From Lachnospiraceae bacterium (lineage in GTDB: Bacteria; Bacillota; Clostridia; Lachnospirales; Lachnospiraceae), in assembly GCA_017439665.1 (NCBI GenBank), contig JAFSIS010000062.1, forward strand, positions 1 to 64,000: a stretch of 64,000 bases of DNA. The letters run 5' to 3'. How positions within the stretch are numbered: position 1 is the first letter of the stretch; each line of letters opens with the position of its first letter. Shown here one piece after another: positions 34,775 to 42,553 of this stretch. The translations under genes and the position numbers were made by a program. The notes beneath the pieces are model-generated. The model had not been told where the DNA came from. It saw nothing but the letters and a program-made list of their open reading frames with translations, and did not search any database.

Positions 34775-34803
34775 ATTATAACAAAAAAATACAGGTAAAT
34801 AAA
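34775..34803 (-). promoter_or_regulatory. Promoter of the PBP gene
   Basis: Minus strand TTTATT, 17 bases, TATAAT. The roughly 100-base leader carries a hairpin GTAACTG/CAGTTAC with a GAGGAGG in its loop, before the real ribosome site. Confidence 0.7.
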
Positions 34804-34907
34804 GGATTTTTGAAATTCTTAAGAATTGTACACAAATTCTTTTCTTTTGGGGGCGGGGTATGATAAGATAAGTATGGTCTAGAGGAGAACAATTTTTCGA
34901 GGTGGAA

Positions 34908-35561
34908 ATGGGACAGGATAAGATGGATATGCCCTCTTACCGTATCGTAACGGAAGGCGGTTTTGGGGAGTATGTGGAAAAAAAATCCAGATTTATCGCC
35001 ACCCTCCGTCCGGTGAGATCAGAGGAAGAGGCGGTAAAATTTATTGAAGAAATGAAGAAAAAATACTGGGATGCCAGACATAACTGTTCCGCTTTCGTTA
35101 TTGGAAGCAGGGGGGAGATCACCCGCTGCAGTGATGATGGGGAACCCTCCGGTACCGCAGGGCGGCCCATGCTGGAGGTGCTGACAGGAGAGGGGCTGTC
35201 GGATGTGGCTGCAGTGGTGACACGGTATTTTGGCGGAGTGCTTTTGGGAACAGGCGGCCTGGTAAGGGCCTATACGAAGGCCATGCAGGAAGGGATAGCA
35301 GCCTGTAGGACGGCCACTCTTCGTTTTGGTACAAGGGTGCTTCTGGAAACGGATTACACCGGTGTAGGTAAGATACAGTATATCCTGGGTAAAGAGGGAA
35401 TTCAGATTGAAAATTCTGAATATACTGACAGGGTGGTTTTTCAAGTGTTCATCCTCCGGGAGGATAAGGACAGAATTTTGAAGGAGATTACAGAAGCTAC
35501 AGCAGCAAAATGCAGGATAGAAATTAAGGAAAGCGTGTATATGCCGATTGCTGACAATTAA
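34908..35561 (+). CDS. YigZ/IMPACT-family protein
   Basis: 217 residues from ATG 34908 (a GTG at 34902 is possible). The UPF0029/IMPACT N-terminal domain shows KKSRFIATLRPVRSEEEAVK, DARHNCSAFVIG, CSDDGEPSGTAGRPML and VTRYFGGVLLGTGGLVRAYT; a C-terminal DUF1949 ferredoxin-like domain follows (LETDYTGVGKIQYIL). The eukaryotic relative binds Gcn1; in bacteria a ribosome or translation-stress role is suspected, unproven. It is divergent from the PBP gene. Confidence 0.88.
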   Translation: MGQDKMDMPSYRIVTEGGFGEYVEKKSRFIATLRPVRSEEEAVKFIEEMKKKYWDARHNCSAFVIGSRGEITRCSDDGEPSGTAGRPMLEVLTGEGLSDVAAVVTRYFGGVLLGTGGLVRAYTKAMQEGIAACRTATLRFGTRVLLETDYTGVGKIQYILGKEGIQIENSEYTDRVVFQVFILREDKDRILKEITEATAAKCRIEIKESVYMPIADN

Positions 35562-35608
35562 TTTGGGGAAGGCTATAAAAGGGATAAAACGGGAAAGGAG
35601 GAGGAATT

Positions 35609-36958
35609 ATGGAGCTGACTCATGAGATTGAAGAACTGAAGGAGCTGTTGGAAACCAAACAGTACACGGGACTGAGGCAGAAGCTGACAGAGCTGAATGA
35701 TGCGGATATTGCGGTTATCATGGAGGAAATGGAAGCCGAACAGATGCTGAAGATCTTCAGGATCTTACCCAAGGATCTGGCAGCAGACGTCTTTGCCTAC
35801 ATGGAAGTGGACAACCAGCAGCTGATCATTACCTCCCTTTCTGAACGGGATGCAGCGGGGATCATCGACAACCTGATGGCCGATGATGCAACCGACCTGT
35901 TGGAGGAAATGCCGGCCAATATCGTAAAAAAGATTCTGGCTATGGCCAGTCCGGAGACCCGCAGGGATATTAACCATCTGCTTCGCTATCCGGAGGATTC
36001 CGCGGGAAGCATCATGACCGTGGAGTATGTGGATCTGAAGGAAAACCTCACTGTGGAGGAATCCATCCAGCGTATCCGCAACATCGGCCTGGACAGTGAG
36101 ACGATCAACGTCTGTTACGTTCTGGACAGCCGGAGAAAGCTGGTGGGAACCATTACCTTAAGGGGACTTTTGTTAAGCCCTTCTGATGCAGTGATCGCTG
36201 ATATCATGCATGAAAATGTTATTTCGGCCAGCACCATGATGGATCAGGAAAAGGTAGCCAGACTGTTCCAGAAGTATGACTTTACGGCCATGCCTGTGGT
36301 GGATCAGGAAAATCGTCTGGTGGGAATCATCACCGTCGATGATATTGTGGATATTCTGGAGCAGGAGGCCACAGAGGACATTGAGAAAATGGCGGCAATC
36401 GTGCCCTCCGATAAGCCCTATATGAGAACAGGCATCTGGGAGACGTGGAAGAAGAGGATTCCCTGGCTTTTATTGCTGATGATCTCCTCCACCTTTACGG
36501 AGAGGATCATTGCTTCTTTTGAAGAGGCCTTAAGTGCCTGCGTGATCCTGACCGCATACATTCCCATGCTGATGGGGACCGGCGGTAATGCCGGCGGCCA
36601 GGCCAGCGGAACCATTATCCGTGGACTTTCCCTGAATGAGATTGAGTTCTCGGATATGGTCAAGGTCATCTGGAAGGAGTCACGGGTTGCCCTGCTGTGT
36701 GGAATCACTCTGTCTGTTGCCAATTTTGGCAAGCTGCTTTTATTTGATCAGGTAACCATCAGTGTGGCACTGGTCATCTGTATTACTCTGCTGAGTACTA
36801 TTTTGATCGCCAAGATCGTGGGCTGTATGCTGCCTATGCTGGCCCAGAAAATCGGCTTTGACCCGGCGGTTATGGCAAGCCCTTTCATCACCACCATCGT
36901 GGATGCCCTGTCTTTGATCATCTATTTTCAGGTGGCAACCAGTCTTTTGGGGTTGTAG
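35609..36958 (+). CDS. mgtE: Magnesium transporter MgtE
   Basis: 449 residues. The N-terminal superhelical sensor (residues 1-125, LLETKQYTGLRQKLTELNDA), two CBS domains (about 130-255, SAGSIMTVEYVDLKENLTVE and FTAMPVVDQENRLVGIITVD) and five membrane helices from about 285 are all present. The pore signature MGTGGNAGGQASGTIIRG is intact. MgtE is a Mg2+-gated channel: cytoplasmic Mg2+ bound by the N and CBS domains closes it. AAAGGAGGAGG precedes the start. No M-box riboswitch is visible upstream. Confidence 0.95.
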   Translation: MELTHEIEELKELLETKQYTGLRQKLTELNDADIAVIMEEMEAEQMLKIFRILPKDLAADVFAYMEVDNQQLIITSLSERDAAGIIDNLMADDATDLLEEMPANIVKKILAMASPETRRDINHLLRYPEDSAGSIMTVEYVDLKENLTVEESIQRIRNIGLDSETINVCYVLDSRRKLVGTITLRGLLLSPSDAVIADIMHENVISASTMMDQEKVARLFQKYDFTAMPVVDQENRLVGIITVDDIVDILEQEATEDIEKMAAIVPSDKPYMRTGIWETWKKRIPWLLLLMISSTFTERIIASFEEALSACVILTAYIPMLMGTGGNAGGQASGTIIRGLSLNEIEFSDMVKVIWKESRVALLCGITLSVANFGKLLLFDQVTISVALVICITLLSTILIAKIVGCMLPMLAQKIGFDPAVMASPFITTIVDALSLIIYFQVATSLLGL

Positions 36959-37099
36959 AGACTGGATAATGGGGAAATAAAGGGATAGTTGGCTTTTGCC
37001 CTGATGTATGAGAAGGGGTAGAGGGAAGAATGTTTTTTTGATCAAATAGAAATGGAAAACAATAGATAAATATAGAAAAAGAAAAAAGGAGTCAGAAGG

Positions 37100-37858
37100 A
37101 TGAAATTAATTTCATGGAATGTAAACGGTTTACGGGCCTGTGTAGAGAAAGGCTTCGTAGATATTTTTAAGGAGCTGGATGCAGATTTTTTCTGTATTCA
37201 GGAGAGTAAGCTGCAGGAAGGGCAGATCGATCTGGATCTGCCGGGGTATTACCAGTATTGGAACTATGCAGTAAAAAAAGGCTACTCCGGTACGGCTATT
37301 TTCACTAAGCATGAGCCCCTGTCAGTGCAGCTGGGAATTGGTATCGAGGAGCATGATCAGGAGGGAAGGGTAGTCACCCTGGAGTACCCGGACTACTACG
37401 TGATCACTGTATACACCCCAAATTCCCAGGATGGACTGAAGCGTCTGGATTACCGGATGAAATGGGAGGAGGACTTCTGTACATACTTAAAGAAGCTGGA
37501 GGAAAAGAAACCGGTGATCTTCTGCGGAGATCTTAATGTCGCCCATAAGGAGATCGACCTGAAAAATCCCAAGACCAACCGGAAGAATGCAGGCTTCACG
37601 GATGAAGAAAGGGCCTGCATGGACCATCTTCAGGAAGTGGGCTTTGTGGATACCTTCCGTTATTTCTATCCGGATAAAGCGGAAATTTATTCCTGGTGGT
37701 CCTACCGCTTCCAGGCAAGGGCCAAGAATGCAGGCTGGCGTATTGACTACTTTATGGTGTCCGACAGTCTGAAGGATAAGCTTAAAGATGCCGGGATACT
37801 GACGGAGGTCTATGGCTCCGATCACTGCCCTGTAACACTGGAAATCGAACTTCATTAA
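37100..37858 (+). CDS. xth: Exodeoxyribonuclease III
   Basis: 252 residues, ExoA/APE1-like. The enzyme cuts at abasic sites and removes 3' blocks in base excision repair. Motifs are [14 protein letters not shown] (residues 5-18), FCIQESKLQ with the metal-binding Glu, [29 protein letters not shown], and the final [13 protein letters not shown] with the catalytic Asp-His. AAAGGAGTCAGAAGG precedes the start. It ends in a bidirectional terminator facing typA. Confidence 0.95.
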   Translation: MKLISWNVNGLRACVEKGFVDIFKELDADFFCIQESKLQEGQIDLDLPGYYQYWNYAVKKGYSGTAIFTKHEPLSVQLGIGIEEHDQEGRVVTLEYPDYYVITVYTPNSQDGLKRLDYRMKWEEDFCTYLKKLEEKKPVIFCGDLNVAHKEIDLKNPKTNRKNAGFTDEERACMDHLQEVGFVDTFRYFYPDKAEIYSWWSYRFQARAKNAGWRIDYFMVSDSLKDKLKDAGILTEVYGSDHCPVTLEIELH

Positions 37859-37861
37859 GTA

Positions 37862-37893
37862 AAAGAGGCCGGATGTAAGAATCTGGCCTCTTT
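37862..37893. terminator. Bidirectional terminator between xth and typA
   Basis: AAAGAGGCC and GGCCTCTTT form a 9-bp stem; A- and T-rich flanks suit both strands. Confidence 0.8.
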
Positions 37894-37902
37894 AGATCTG
37901 AC

Positions 37903-39735
37903 TTATCCCTTCTTCTGGGCTGCCCGCTTACGCATGGTGGGATCCAGGATTCTCTTACGGATCCGTAAGCTTTTCGGTGTCACTTCCAGCAACTCATCCA
38001 CATCGATAAATTCCAAAGCCTGCTCCAGGCTGAGTACCTTGGGAGGAGAGAGGCGGAGGGCGTCATCCGAGCCGGAGGCACGGGTGTTGGTGAGCTGTTT
38101 CTTTTTACACACATTGATCTCAATATCCTCGGTCTTTCCGGTCTGGCCAATGACCATGCCGGCATACACCTTTTCGCCGGGACCGATGAACAGAATTCCT
38201 CTGTCCTGGGCATTGTAAAGGCCGTAGGTAATGGCTTCTCCGGCTTCAAAGGCGATAAGGGAGCCCTGCTTACGATAGGAGAGATCACCCTTATATAATC
38301 CATAACCATCAAAGATGGTATTCATAATCCCGTTTCCCTTGGTGTCCGTTAAAAACTCACCACGGTAGCCGATGAGACCACGGGAGGGAATGGAAAATTC
38401 CAGGCGGGTATAGCCACCATTGATGGGGCTCATTCCCTGCAGCTCACCTTTTCGGTTACTTAGCTTCTGGATAACGGAGCCGGAAAATTCCTCCGGCACA
38501 TCGATATAGGCCAGTTCCATGGGCTCCAGCTTATGATTTCTCTCGTCGGTTTTATATAATACCTCTGCCTTGGATACCGCAAATTCATATCCTTCCCTGC
38601 GCATATTCTCGATAAGGACGGAGAGATGCAGCTCTCCACGGCCGGAAACCTTGAATACTTCCGTACTGTCAGTTTCTTCCACACGTAAGGAGACATCCGT
38701 ATTCAGTTCTCTGAAGAGACGGTCACGGAGGTGGCGGCTGGTGATGAACTTTCCTTCCTGTCCCGCAAGGGGGGAGTCATTGACCATGAAATTCATGGCA
38801 ATGGTGGGCTCGGAAATCTTCTGGAAGGGGATAGCTTCCGGGTTTTCAGGGGAGCAGAGGGTATCTCCGATATGGATATCTGCGATACCGGAGATGGCCA
38901 CGATGGAACCGATTCCTGCAGAATTTACCTCTACCTTATTTAAACCGTCAAATTCGTAGAGACGGGCTACCTTCACCCTTCTTTTTTTCTCCGGCTCATG
39001 GTGATTGACCATGACCACCTCCTGATTGACACGGATTTCTCCGTTGTCCACCTTGCCTACACCAATCCTTCCCACATAATCATTGTAATCGATGGTACTG
39101 ATCAGTACCTGGGTTCCAGCATCGGGGTCGCCGCAGGGAGCGGGAATATAGTCCAGAATGGTTTCAAAAAGAGGAATCATATTTTCCCCTTTGACCTCCA
39201 TATCCAGGGAAGCGTAGCCGCCCTTGGCGGAGGCAAAAACGAAGGGACAGTCCAGCTGTGCTTCGGAAGCATCCAGCTCCAGAAAGAGCTCCAGAACCTC
39301 GTCGATAACCTCGGCAGGGCGGCCCTCAGGACGGTCGATCTTATTGATGCAGACGATCACCGGAAGGCGCAGCTCCAGGGCTTTTTGCAGAACGAATTTG
39401 GTCTGGGGCATGGCGCCCTCAAAGGCATCTACCACCAGAACCACACCGTTTACCATCTTTAACACACGCTCTACTTCTCCGCCGAAATCCGCATGGCCGG
39501 GAGTGTCAATAATATTGATCTTCGTATCCTTGTAAGTTATCGCGGTATTCTTGGATAAAATCGTAATTCCCCGTTCCCGTTCAATATCGTTGGAATCCAT
39601 GATCCGCTCTGCCACTTCCTGACCTGCCCTGAAGACACCGCTCTGTTTTAAGAGCTCGTCCACCAGAGTGGTTTTTCCATGGTCAACGTGGGCAATAATG
39701 GCTATATTTCGAATATCTTTTCTTTCCTGACGCAT
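37903..39735 (-). CDS. typA: Ribosome-associated GTPase TypA/BipA
   Basis: 610 residues from MRQERKDIRN (GGAGG five bases upstream); the ATG four codons earlier is rejected because it overlaps the ribosome site. G-domain motifs: IAHVDHGKTTL (G1), RGITI (G2), DTPGHADFGGE (G3), NKIDRP (G4), SAKGG (G5). EF-G-like domains II, III and V and the TypA-specific C-terminus (KPKSLRIRKRIL-type region) follow. TypA binds 70S ribosomes and supports growth under cold and stress and 50S assembly. Monocistronic on the minus strand. Confidence 0.95.
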   Translation of the reverse strand: MRQERKDIRNIAIIAHVDHGKTTLVDELLKQSGVFRAGQEVAERIMDSNDIERERGITILSKNTAITYKDTKINIIDTPGHADFGGEVERVLKMVNGVVLVVDAFEGAMPQTKFVLQKALELRLPVIVCINKIDRPEGRPAEVIDEVLELFLELDASEAQLDCPFVFASAKGGYASLDMEVKGENMIPLFETILDYIPAPCGDPDAGTQVLISTIDYNDYVGRIGVGKVDNGEIRVNQEVVMVNHHEPEKKRRVKVARLYEFDGLNKVEVNSAGIGSIVAISGIADIHIGDTLCSPENPEAIPFQKISEPTIAMNFMVNDSPLAGQEGKFITSRHLRDRLFRELNTDVSLRVEETDSTEVFKVSGRGELHLSVLIENMRREGYEFAVSKAEVLYKTDERNHKLEPMELAYIDVPEEFSGSVIQKLSNRKGELQGMSPINGGYTRLEFSIPSRGLIGYRGEFLTDTKGNGIMNTIFDGYGLYKGDLSYRKQGSLIAFEAGEAITYGLYNAQDRGILFIGPGEKVYAGMVIGQTGKTEDIEINVCKKKQLTNTRASGSDDALRLSPPKVLSLEQALEFIDVDELLEVTPKSLRIRKRILDPTMRKRAAQKKG

Positions 39736-39943
39736 AAAATCCTCCATTTAACAATCCGTAAAACCGATTCAGTATAGCACTCTTTATGGGCTTATGCAAC
39801 CATAATACGAAGAAAGTCGAATGCCCGCTAATACCGAAAACCTGAAGAAAACTGCGATAGCTGACACTACTACCGGGCCGAAAAATCTATACAATAGTAT
39901 TACGTGACGGGAAGAAATTCTTGAACAAGAAGGGAGAACAGAA

Positions 39944-40591
39944 ATGACAGATAAGGTAATGGAAAACAATCAGGTAGTGATTATGGGAACCATAGTAAGT
40001 GAATTTAAGTATAGCCATGAAATTTTCGGAGAAGGATTTTATATGGTGGATGTGGAGGTACAGAGGTTAAGTGACTCCTGCGACATTATTCCCTTGATGG
40101 TTTCTGAAAGACTGATGGATACTACAGAGGATTTTCGGGGAGTAATGGTGATGGTGACAGGACAGTTCCGTTCCTACAACCGCCATGAGGAAAAGAAGAA
40201 CCGGCTGATCCTTTCGGTCTTTGCCAGAGAGATCGAGCTGGTGGAAGAAATGGAAGAGAGTGCAAAGAGTAATCAGATTTATCTGGATGGTTATATCTGT
40301 AAGGAGCCTATTTACCGCAAAACTCCTCTGGGACGGGAGATCGCGGACCTTCTTATTGCCGTTAACCGTCCCTATGGAAAATCCGACTACATACCCTGCA
40401 TCTGCTGGGGACGAAATGCCCGCTTTGCCAGCAGCTTTGAGGTGGGTACCCGCTGTATGTTATGGGGAAGGATCCAAAGCAGGGAATATATGAAGAAAAT
40501 TTCGGAGGATTACGCTGAAAAAAGGGTGGCCTACGAGGTTTCCGTAAATAAGCTGGAGCTGGTGGACGAAGAAATGCTTTCCTATATGTAA
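39944..40591 (+). CDS. SSB-like protein with two OB-folds
   Basis: 215 residues. The first half (residues 9-100, QVVIMGTIVSEFKYSHEIFG ... VMVMVTGQFRSYNR) looks like a diverged OB-fold. The second half (113-210) is SSB-like: NQIYLDGYICKEPIYRKTPL, GREIADLLIAVNRPYGKSDY, IPCICWGRNARFA. The acidic SSB tail tip (DDIPF type) is missing; it ends DEEMLSYM. Tandem-OB proteins of this kind occur in Clostridia beside a normal SSB, and the role is unknown. AGGGAGAACAG precedes the start. No partner genes adjoin. Confidence 0.7.
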   Translation: MTDKVMENNQVVIMGTIVSEFKYSHEIFGEGFYMVDVEVQRLSDSCDIIPLMVSERLMDTTEDFRGVMVMVTGQFRSYNRHEEKKNRLILSVFAREIELVEEMEESAKSNQIYLDGYICKEPIYRKTPLGREIADLLIAVNRPYGKSDYIPCICWGRNARFASSFEVGTRCMLWGRIQSREYMKKISEDYAEKRVAYEVSVNKLELVDEEMLSYM

Positions 40592-40669
40592 TTATTCAGA
40601 GTTATGTGAATTGATGAAATAAGATCGGAAAAGATTCTGATTTTTGTAAATGAAAATGGACTAATCAAG

Positions 40670-40725
40670 TTGACATGAAAAAAAGGCGGTGCTATGATAA
40701 GCTATAACTGTGGCAACCGCCTTTT
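40670..40725 (+). promoter_or_regulatory. dapA promoter with 10-bp dyad
   Basis: TTGACA, 17 bases, TATGAT. A perfect inverted repeat AAAAGGCGGT (40681-40690, in the spacer) and ACCGCCTTTT (40716-40725) brackets the -10 and start site, a good candidate operator. No lysine-riboswitch core was found in the leader. Confidence 0.65.
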
Positions 40726-40760
40726 ATATCTGATAAAGGTCGTGCAATTTTACGTAGTAT

Positions 40761-40789
40761 ATGAAACCGGCTCCCATGGTCGGTTTCAT
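40761..40789 (+). promoter_or_regulatory. Leader hairpin before dapA
   Basis: ATGAAACCG and CGGTTTCAT form a 9-bp stem with an 11-base loop, ending five bases before AAGGAGG. It may affect ribosome access or mRNA stability. Confidence 0.5.
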
Positions 40790-40806
40790 TTATTAAGGAG
40801 GAAAAT

Positions 40807-41694
40807 ATGGCAATTTTTACAGGAGCGGGTGTAGCAATCGTCACACCTTTTCATGAAAATGGCGAAGTGAATTATGAGGAATTTGGCCGTCATATCGAGC
40901 TTCAGATTGAGGGAGGAACTGACGCCATCATCGTCTGCGGAACTACCGGAGAAGCGTCCACCCTTACCCATGAGGAGCATCTGGATGTGATCCGCTATTG
41001 TGTAAAAGCGGTGAATGGCAGGATCCCTGTAGTAGCAGGTACCGGATCCAACTGTACCGATACAGCAATCTATCTGTCCCAGGAGGCTGAGAAGGCAGGG
41101 GCAGATGGTCTTTTGATCGTAACCCCCTATTATAACAAGGCAACCCAGAAGGGACTCTATGAGCACTTTAAGATGGTGGCTGAATCGGTAAAGCTTCCCA
41201 TCATCCTATACAATATTCCGGGAAGAACAGGCGGAGTGAACATACTGCCTGAAACCGTTGTCCGCCTGTGTACAGAGGTGGAAAATATTGTGGGTGTGAA
41301 GGATGCTACGGGAAATATTTCCCAGGTCGCCAAGCTGATGGCTCTGGCAGAAGGCAGGGTGGATCTGTATTCCGGCAACGATGACCAGATTCTTCCTTTA
41401 TTGTCCCTGGGCGGAAAAGGGGTGATTTCCGTACTCTCCAATATTGCTCCCAGACAGACCCACGACCTGTGTGCAAAGTTTTTTGAGGGGGATGTGGAAG
41501 GAAGCCGTAAGATTCAGCTGGAGGCTATCGAGTTGATCGATGCCCTGTTTTGTGAGGTGAACCCCATTCCGGTAAAGAAGGCCATGAATTTAATGGGTCT
41601 TAATGCAGGAGTGCTTCGCCGTCCTCTGACAGAAATGGAAGAGCCCAATGCAGTCAGACTGGAAAAAGCAATGAAGGAATTTGGAATCCTGTAG
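40807..41694 (+). CDS. dapA: 4-hydroxy-tetrahydrodipicolinate synthase
   Basis: 295 residues. DapA condenses pyruvate and aspartate semialdehyde, the first lysine/diaminopimelate step. The TIM barrel shows GAGVAIVTPFHENGEVNYEE, CGTTGEASTLTHEEH, GADGLLIVTPYYNK (with the catalytic Tyr), LYNIPGRTGG and the Schiff-base lysine in VGVKDATG. AAGGAGG precedes the start. It is 55 bases before dapB, giving a two-gene diaminopimelate operon that supplies peptidoglycan as well as lysine, and dipicolinate if the host sporulates. Confidence 0.96.
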   Translation: MAIFTGAGVAIVTPFHENGEVNYEEFGRHIELQIEGGTDAIIVCGTTGEASTLTHEEHLDVIRYCVKAVNGRIPVVAGTGSNCTDTAIYLSQEAEKAGADGLLIVTPYYNKATQKGLYEHFKMVAESVKLPIILYNIPGRTGGVNILPETVVRLCTEVENIVGVKDATGNISQVAKLMALAEGRVDLYSGNDDQILPLLSLGGKGVISVLSNIAPRQTHDLCAKFFEGDVEGSRKIQLEAIELIDALFCEVNPIPVKKAMNLMGLNAGVLRRPLTEMEEPNAVRLEKAMKEFGIL

Positions 41695-41749
41695 AAAATA
41701 AAGTTCCTGTGATGTAAATGCTGCTAAAGCAGCAGATAGAGAGGATAAG

Positions 41750-42514
41750 ATGACAAAGGTAATTATGCATGGCTGTAACGGAAAGATGGGACAGGTGATC
41801 GCCGGTCTGATCCAGGAAGACAAAGAGATTGATCTGGTGGCCGGTATCGATATTTCTGATCATATCACCAACCCGTTTCCCGTATTCAGCCGGATAGAGG
41901 ATTGTAATATTGAGGCAGATGTGATCATTGATTTTGCCTCAGCGAGGGCAGTGGATGCTCTGCTGGACTACTGCGTGGCAGGACAGATTCCCTGTGTACT
42001 CTGTACCACCGGGCTGAGCGATGAGCAGCTTGCAAAAGTGGAAGAGGCAGCTAAAAAGGTTGCGATCTTAAAATCGGCCAATATGTCTTTGGGAATCAAT
42101 ACCCTGTTAAAGCTGCTTAAGGATGCCACTGCAGTTCTGGCACCTGCCGGCTTCGACATTGAGATCGTGGAAAAGCACCATAATCTGAAGGTGGATGCTC
42201 CCAGCGGGACGGCCCTGGCATTGGCAGATTCTGTTAATGAAGCCTTAAACAACGAATATGAATATGTTTATGACAGAAGCGGTCGCAGAGAGAAACGGCC
42301 GGTGAAGGAGATCGGTATTTCCGCCGTCAGAGGAGGAACTATCGTGGGAGACCATGATGTGATCTTTGCCGGTACGGATGAGGTGATCACCTTTTCCCAC
42401 ACTGCCTATTCCAAAGCGGTATTCGGAAAAGGGGCGGTGCAGGCAGCCAAATTTTTAAAGGGGAAGCCTGCGGGGATGTACAGGATGAGTGATGTGATTG
42501 AAGCCTCTGTATAG
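41750..42514 (+). CDS. dapB: 4-hydroxy-tetrahydrodipicolinate reductase
   Basis: 254 residues. DapB reduces the DapA product with NAD(P)H. The nucleotide site GCNGKMGQVIAGL (residues 8-20), CTTGLSDEQL, the substrate signature VEKHHNLKVDAPSGTALALA (with HH and K) and the C-terminal FGKGAVQAAKFL are present. AGAGGATAAG precedes the start. It follows dapA in the same operon; fbp comes 39 bases later and may be co-transcribed. Confidence 0.96.
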   Translation: MTKVIMHGCNGKMGQVIAGLIQEDKEIDLVAGIDISDHITNPFPVFSRIEDCNIEADVIIDFASARAVDALLDYCVAGQIPCVLCTTGLSDEQLAKVEEAAKKVAILKSANMSLGINTLLKLLKDATAVLAPAGFDIEIVEKHHNLKVDAPSGTALALADSVNEALNNEYEYVYDRSGRREKRPVKEIGISAVRGGTIVGDHDVIFAGTDEVITFSHTAYSKAVFGKGAVQAAKFLKGKPAGMYRMSDVIEASV

Positions 42515-42553
42515 GAAGCTTCAAAAACAAAAGAGTAGAGAAGGGATTAAAAA

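Noticed and set aside
40592..40806. Lysine riboswitch upstream of dapA
   Set aside because: The leader is only about 100 bases and lacks the multi-helix L-box core.
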